DNA of 64,000 nucleotides from Aphodoplasma sp045541115 (lineage in GTDB: Bacteria; Bacillota; Clostridia; UBA1381; UMGS1253), in NCBI GenBank assembly GCA_045541115.1, contig JAZQIM010000014.1, positions 1 through 64,000 of the forward strand, read 5' to 3'. Of the stretch, positions 60,045 through 64,000 are shown piece by piece; the stretch's first letter is position 1, and each line of letters begins with the position of its first letter. The notes under the pieces are model-generated. The model saw nothing but the letters and a program-made list of their open reading frames with translations, had not been told where the DNA came from and ran no database searches. The position numbers and the translations under genes were made by a program.

Positions 60045-61340
60045 TCAATCATTTATATCATCACTAATATCTGCTACTTCTTTTGCAAGGTGAGAAACTT
60101 TCTCTCGAAGCTTGTATACACAATCAATCTCCCTGCCAAATCCTCGTGCAACGTCTTCTGCCAACGCACGGCATGTCGGAGCACCGCAACTTCCGCAATC
60201 AATTTTTGGAAGAGAATTAAACACGCTCTCGAGCTTATCCATCTTCTTCATCGCTTCGTTTATGTCATCATCAAGTTTCATAACAGGTAAGTATTCAATA
60301 TTTTTACTAAAGCATATGTCTTCAAGATCAATATCAGGAAACGCCTTTTCCGTCTCATAGCTTGTAAGCGTTTTTGCTAGGAGTTTTATCTTCGTTTCTG
60401 CAACAAAGCCATTTTCAACTGTTATCGGTCCGCCTACACATCCACCTACACATGCACCAGCTTCAATAAATTTGATTTGTGGAAGCTGTTCATTTTCAAG
60501 TGCCTCAAGCACGCTTATTACATTGTCGATGCCATCAACTGCTATGTATTCTGCCTGACCAAGCGCATACGCTTCTCCACCTCTGTTTGCCCAGCCCACC
60601 CCATTAAAACCGGCGTGTGCGAGTTTTTCAATTTTGTCGAGCTTATTCATAGCAGGAACTAATCTCATATAAACATCAGATATTGAAAGCGCACCGTCGA
60701 CACATGATTTTTCTTCTCCGAGCGGGTCCTTTATCGCCGTCATTTTCGCTGCACATGGCGATATAAAAAATGCTCCTATCTCATTTTCTGACAGCCCAGT
60801 CTTTTTCATCGCTTCTTTCTTTGAAAGCTTCGCCGCAACATCCATCGGTGAAAGCACAGGCAAAAGATTTTTTATTAAATTCGGGAAGCGCACTCTTATA
60901 AGCCTTACAACAGCAGGACACGCCGACGAAATTATAGGGTAGTTAAGCTTCTTTTGAAACATTAAATCCTTCGTTGCAATAGTTACAATTTCCGCCGCAC
61001 GCGCAACCTCATACACATCGTCAAAGCCTATTTTCTTTAGTCCGTTCAAAACAATATTTATATCGTCAAGCTGATTAAACTGCCCGTATAAACTCGGTGC
61101 CGGCAGCGCTATTTTATACTTAAATTTATCCATGTTTTCAAAAGAATCTGTAACGGCTTTTTTTGCATGGTAAGGGCATACCCTTATACATTCTCCGCAG
61201 TCTATACAACGCTCCTTGATTATTTTTGCTTTGCCGTTGCGCACACGTATAGCTTCTGTGGGGCAACGTCTTATACAATTCGTACACCCCATACATTTAT
61301 CCTTATCAAGTGTAACCGAGTGAAAATATGATTTATCCAT
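60045..61340 (-). CDS. Sensor-type [FeFe]-hydrogenase homologue without output domain
   Basis: 431 residues: two N-terminal [4Fe-4S] motifs (CMGCTNCIRRCP; CIDCGECIRVCPYH), an H-cluster-like domain and a C-terminal FeS (DCGSCGAPTC) domain, ending in a short helix. H-cluster Cys residues are kept in SSACPAVV, SPCAAKM (with Lys) and GACVGGCVGGP, but the Glu of the second signature (PCxxKxxE) is missing. The sequence differs strongly from hndD. The layout equals the front part of sensory (group C-type) hydrogenases, whose PAS and kinase or SpoIIE-phosphatase tail is absent here. Surrounded by DRTGG, ATPase and PHP genes. Probably a redox or H2 sensor rather than an enzyme. Confidence 0.85.
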   Translation of the reverse strand: MDKSYFHSVTLDKDKCMGCTNCIRRCPTEAIRVRNGKAKIIKERCIDCGECIRVCPYHAKKAVTDSFENMDKFKYKIALPAPSLYGQFNQLDDINIVLNGLKKIGFDDVYEVARAAEIVTIATKDLMFQKKLNYPIISSACPAVVRLIRVRFPNLIKNLLPVLSPMDVAAKLSKKEAMKKTGLSENEIGAFFISPCAAKMTAIKDPLGEEKSCVDGALSISDVYMRLVPAMNKLDKIEKLAHAGFNGVGWANRGGEAYALGQAEYIAVDGIDNVISVLEALENEQLPQIKFIEAGACVGGCVGGPITVENGFVAETKIKLLAKTLTSYETEKAFPDIDLEDICFSKNIEYLPVMKLDDDINEAMKKMDKLESVFNSLPKIDCGSCGAPTCRALAEDVARGFGREIDCVYKLREKVSHLAKEVADISDDIND

Positions 61341-61366
61341 CTATCAGTCACCATCCTTATCTAACA

Positions 61367-61789
61367 TTAAAGATTGATTATCATCGTGACAGTCGTGCCA
61401 ACTCCAACCTCACTTTCAATCTGCATACTATCAGTATAGTTTTTCATATTCGGAAGCCCCATTCCTGCACCGAATCCCATATCGCGCGCCTCTTGTGACG
61501 CAGTAGAATAACCTGCCTTCATTGCAAGGTCTATATCCTTTATTCCCGGACCTTTGTCCGAAAGAATAATTTTAATCTTGTCGGCACTCACTTCCACATC
61601 GGCGCTTCCACCATTTGCATGTATAACCATATTTATCTCCCCCTCATACATCGCAATTGCTGCACGACGAATCGCCTGTGGTGAAATCCCAAGCTGATTT
61701 AATACCTTTTTAACGTTACTTGACGCTGTGCCGGCTTCTATAAAATCACTGCCTTCAACGTCAAAATGAAGCTTTATAACATTATCCAT
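61367..61789 (-). CDS. Anti-sigma-factor-type ATP-binding protein (RsbT/SpoIIAB-like fold)
   Basis: A 140-residue HATPase_c domain of the serine-kinase/anti-sigma type: N box AIAMYEGEINMVIHANGG, G1 LSDKGPGIKDIDLAMKAGYSTA, G2 MGFGAGMGLPNMKNYTDSM. No membrane segment or acceptor domain. GGGGGA lies 7 nt before the ATG at 61789. It is 15 nt behind the first DRTGG gene. Probably part of a partner-switching or phosphorylation step linked to the hydrogenase-like sensor; its target is unknown. Confidence 0.83.
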   Translation of the reverse strand: MDNVIKLHFDVEGSDFIEAGTASSNVKKVLNQLGISPQAIRRAAIAMYEGEINMVIHANGGSADVEVSADKIKIILSDKGPGIKDIDLAMKAGYSTASQEARDMGFGAGMGLPNMKNYTDSMQIESEVGVGTTVTMIINL

Positions 61790-61803
61790 TTTATGTCCCC
61801 CAA

Positions 61804-62154
61804 CTATGCACGCTTTTTTGGCACAAGACCGTTTGAATACAATATACCGCATGCAACATACATCGGTATCTGTGTAGTCATAAGTACAATGTTTTTGCTG
61901 TCAGCAAGTTCAATCATTTCCTCACTCGGCTCTTTGCCGCGGACAAATACAATCACTCTTATGTCCATCATCTCCGAGGTGCGAATCACCTGCGGATTAA
62001 CGAGACCGGTAAGAAGCACCCCCTGCTCTTTAACATATGCAAGCACATCACTCATAAGGTCACTTCCGCATGCACTTATTATTTCAATATCTCCAATGTC
62101 GTTTTTAGTCTTTACTTCGCCGTCAAGAAGCTGTTTTACTGTTGATAATCTCAT
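61804..62154 (-). CDS. DRTGG-domain protein (copy 1)
   Basis: A 116-residue DRTGG-type protein: MRLSTVKQLLDGEVKT, then IISACGSDLMSDVLAYVKEQ, LLTGLVNPQVIRTSEMMDIRV and a C-terminal helix region IPMYVACGILYSNGL. AAGGAG precedes the ATG at 62154; a longer frame upstream has no ribosome site. It is the first gene of the hydrogenase regulatory cluster. Only moderately like the second DRTGG protein (59702-60031), so not a recent duplication. Confidence 0.78.
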   Translation of the reverse strand: MRLSTVKQLLDGEVKTKNDIGDIEIISACGSDLMSDVLAYVKEQGVLLTGLVNPQVIRTSEMMDIRVIVFVRGKEPSEEMIELADSKNIVLMTTQIPMYVACGILYSNGLVPKKRA

Positions 62155-62231
62155 ATTATCTCTCCTTAATAAAATATAGGTTCTATCTGCTGTTTTTATC
62201 ACTATATTTACGCGCATTTTTATCTGTAATT

Positions 62232-62260
62232 ATTATATCATACTATAAATTTATTGTAAA
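62232..62260 (-). promoter_or_regulatory. SigA-type promoter of the hydrogenase regulatory cluster
   Basis: TTTACA (62260-62255) and TATAAT (62237-62232) on the minus strand, 17-nt spacer. The -35 box is part of a direct repeat of TTTACAATA (another copy about 10 nt upstream), possibly a regulator site. Confidence 0.6.
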
Positions 62261-62298
62261 GTATTGTAAATAAAATATGGTGTCATATAAGAATTTAA

Positions 62299-62327
62299 AA
62301 GCGCCGCAAATTGAATTTGCGACGCTT
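62299..62327 (-). terminator. Terminator after the PqqD-like gene
   Basis: A 14-nt stem with one mismatch (62299-62312 with 62314-62327, CGCAAATT/AATTTGCG core), followed on the minus strand by TTTT. It separates the OPT-PqqD operon from the hydrogenase cluster. Confidence 0.75.
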
Positions 62328-62331
62328 ACCT

Positions 62332-62673
62332 TTAAATTAAAGTTATAAACCCATAACTTTCTAATATCATAAAATATTTTGCTAATCTTTCGTATAACGG
62401 ATTTGCTTTTTCCCCAAAATTTTCAGACACCGACACACCGATATCTGTTATCGTTGCTTTCCCATCAATCTGTTTAAAAACAAAGCTGCCGAATTCATCT
62501 AAATGAACATAGCTTATCTTCGGTTTTTTTAATAATTTTTGTGCTATTTTATTAAATACACCTTTATTTTCAATTACAATAACGATAAGTCCATTTTCTT
62601 CCTTATACGAAATCGTCTGCGAGATTTTCGGTATCTTGTCAAGATAATTCTCGTCTACAACTCGTTTTTTCAT
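62332..62673 (-). CDS. PqqD-like peptide-chaperone domain protein
   Basis: A 113-residue protein with the PqqD (RRE-like) pattern: the segment YVHLDEFGSFVFKQIDGKAT followed by ITDIG...FGEKANPLYERLAKYF and a terminal ILESYGFITLI strand resemble winged-helix PqqD folds, which hold precursor peptides for radical SAM enzymes. No radical SAM enzyme or precursor peptide is adjacent. The ATG at 62673 overlaps the stop codon of the OPT gene (ATGA), so it is translationally coupled to the transporter. A GTG seven codons earlier is possible. Function unknown in this setting. Confidence 0.75.
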   Translation of the reverse strand: MKKRVVDENYLDKIPKISQTISYKEENGLIVIVIENKGVFNKIAQKLLKKPKISYVHLDEFGSFVFKQIDGKATITDIGVSVSENFGEKANPLYERLAKYFMILESYGFITLI

Positions 62674-64000
62674 TGTTTCTTCACTTTCCTCCACAATGAA
62701 AATTTAAGAACAGTTAAAATTATTACAGCAAACAACACGAGTCCACCTATATTTGAAACGAGCGGCGAAATAGCAAATCTTGATGACAAATCAAATATCT
62801 TGTCTACGCCTGCCACTGCAAGAAGAGCAAGTACTATTCCAACTAATCCTTCGCCGGCAATCATACCCGAGCAGAACAGTGTGCCGTCGCTCACGATTCT
62901 GTCTTTGTCTTGCTTTTTGCTTCCTGTTTTCTCTACGAAGAAACGAACAAGTCCACCTACCATTATGCATGCATTAAGTTGTACCGGCAAATAAACACCA
63001 ATTGCAAACGGCAGCACAGGAAGTCCAACAACTTCAACAAAAACTGCGATAAATACGCCAATCATAACGAGTGCCCACGGGAGATTGCCTTCCATAACAC
63101 CTTCAATAATTAACTTCATAAGTGTCGCTTGAGGAGCTGCGAGTTCATCAGAACCAAATCCCCACGCGCTGTCAAGTAAATACAGTGTTGCGCCAATTGC
63201 AAATGCCGCAGCTACAACGCCTATAACCTCTCCGATTTGTTGTTTTTTTGGCGTTGCGCCTAACAAATATCCCGTTTTTAAATCCTGCGATGTATCGCCC
63301 GCAATTGCAGACACAATACAAATTACAGAACCGATTGCGATAGCACTGCACATACCTGCAATCCTGTTCATGCCTGTAAATTTAAGTATCAAGGTTGCAA
63401 TAAGAAGTGTAGCAATAGCCATGCCTGATACAGGGTTGTTACTGCTGCCGACTAATCCGACCATGCGCGATGAAACAGTAGCAAAGAAGAATCCAAAAAC
63501 TACAACTATAACAGCGCCAAGCAAACTTACAGGTATTGCCGGTATTCGCCACACTAATAATGTTAAAATTACAATTGCGATCAGTACAACAACAAGGCTT
63601 ATATCCTTTTCTGTACGAAGTGCTGCTTTAGTTTCTGTTTTTGCACTTGAAACACTTTTGATTGCACCTGAAAACGTTTTAATAATCAATGGCAAGGACT
63701 TAATCAAACTGATAATACCGCCTGCCGCAAGTGCACCTGCACCGATATAGCGGATATATGTGCTCCAGATTGCGCTCGCACCACCTTCGGCAAACAACTG
63801 ACCGATAGGAGCTGTGCTTGGATACAGTATGATATTTTCGCCGAATAAAACAATAATCGGAATCAAAACGAGCCAGCTTAAAATACCGCCCGCAAACATG
63901 TACGACGAAATTCTCGGACCGCATATATATCCAACGCTCATTACAGCCGGATAAATCTGTGTGCCGATTTCGCCCGCAAAGCCCTTTACCCTTACGGAAA
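62670..64000 (-). CDS. OPT/YSL-family oligopeptide or metal-chelate transporter, 5' end outside window
   Basis: The visible part (443 residues) is the C-terminal two-thirds of an OPT protein with about ten membrane helices. It reads in frame to the window edge, with GFAGEIGTQIYPAVMSVGYI followed by CGPRISSYMFAGGILSW, typical of the family. Later motifs include AGDTSQDLKTGYLLGATPKKQQ and GLPVLPFAIGVYLPV with GEGLVGIVLALL. Relatives take up peptides or metal-siderophore-like chelates by proton symport; the substrate cannot be told. The true start lies beyond base 64000. Coupled to the PqqD-like gene. Confidence 0.9.
   Translation of the reverse strand, partial: SVRVKGFAGEIGTQIYPAVMSVGYICGPRISSYMFAGGILSWLVLIPIIVLFGENIILYPSTAPIGQLFAEGGASAIWSTYIRYIGAGALAAGGIISLIKSLPLIIKTFSGAIKSVSSAKTETKAALRTEKDISLVVVLIAIVILTLLVWRIPAIPVSLLGAVIVVVFGFFFATVSSRMVGLVGSSNNPVSGMAIATLLIATLILKFTGMNRIAGMCSAIAIGSVICIVSAIAGDTSQDLKTGYLLGATPKKQQIGEVIGVVAAAFAIGATLYLLDSAWGFGSDELAAPQATLMKLIIEGVMEGNLPWALVMIGVFIAVFVEVVGLPVLPFAIGVYLPVQLNACIMVGGLVRFFVEKTGSKKQDKDRIVSDGTLFCSGMIAGEGLVGIVLALLAVAGVDKIFDLSSRFAISPLVSNIGGLVLFAVIILTVLKFSLWRKVKKQ

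Noticed and set aside
60045..61340. Second catalytic hydrogenase
   Set aside because: It lacks the Glu of the second H-cluster signature and the usual electron-transfer partners, and stands among signalling genes; a sensor is more likely.
1..64000. Insertion sequences, prophage, CRISPR array, tRNA or rRNA genes
   Set aside because: No transposase, integrase, direct-repeat array or cloverleaf-capable intergenic sequence was seen; intergenic gaps are all under about 300 nt.

Overview
The window is AT-rich and densely packed with genes, and looks like a stretch of chromosome from a spore-forming, strictly anaerobic member of the Clostridia. Evidence for sporulation is a cotJABC operon, a SpoIIQ-like LytM protein behind a SigF-type promoter, and a short alpha/beta-type SASP. 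Evidence for fermentative anaerobic metabolism is an NADH-linked multi-subunit [FeFe] hydrogenase, a biotin-dependent Na+-pump decarboxylase and many Fe-S proteins. I see no rRNA, tRNA, CRISPR array, prophage or insertion sequence. Almost every gene is a recognisable core or metabolic gene.

Layout. 1-1.2 kb: an XRE regulator between two terminators. 1.25-6.8 kb (minus strand): the purine operon purE-purF-purM-purN-purO plus a stand-alone AICAR formyltransferase. Here the usual bifunctional PurH is replaced by two proteins. Upstream of purE (6838-7041) is a rod-shaped, terminator-ended RNA that may be 6S RNA. 7-13.2 kb (minus): gatC-gatA-gatB, an M20 amidohydrolase and a B12-binding radical SAM protein. 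13.3-16.7 kb: flippase and ligA. 16.9-20.9 kb: a 55-residue ORF (plus), then polA-coaE-lytic transglycosylase (minus). 21.2-22.2 kb: cotJABC. 22.3-26.1 kb: Na/Pi transporter and an SOS-type UmuC-like polymerase with YolD. 26.3-30.5 kb (plus): trkA-trkH-CLC. 30.5-32.9 kb: asnA-asnS. 33.1-34.2 kb: spoIIQ and SASP. 34.3-37.0 kb: esterase-AEC transporter-YitT. Then mscL, secDF, dusB-guaB, lysA and dacF to 45.1 kb.

45.2-50.2 kb (minus) is a five-gene cluster: a CoA carboxyltransferase (12S/MmdA type), OadG-like gamma, biotin carrier, OadB Na+ pump and OadA (5S type) carboxyltransferase. It contains every catalytic part of a transcarboxylase plus the Na+ pump. 50.3-53.6 kb is citrate synthase-tatD-rluB-GNAT-like.

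53.8-62.2 kb (minus) is the most distinctive region. A sensor-like [FeFe]-hydrogenase homologue is set among two DRTGG proteins, an anti-sigma-type ATPase and a PHP phosphoesterase. It lies directly upstream of the bifurcating hydrogenase genes hndA-ATPase-hndB-hndC-hndD. The hnd genes have their own promoter with a near-consensus Rex operator (58864-58889), so both NADH/NAD+ ratio and the upstream sensor module probably feed into hydrogen production. The window ends in a PqqD-like protein translationally coupled to an OPT-family transporter whose 5' end lies beyond base 64000.

Many start codons were set by the Shine-Dalgarno sequence, and several are GTG or TTG. Promoter, operator and RNA calls are pattern matches made by eye.
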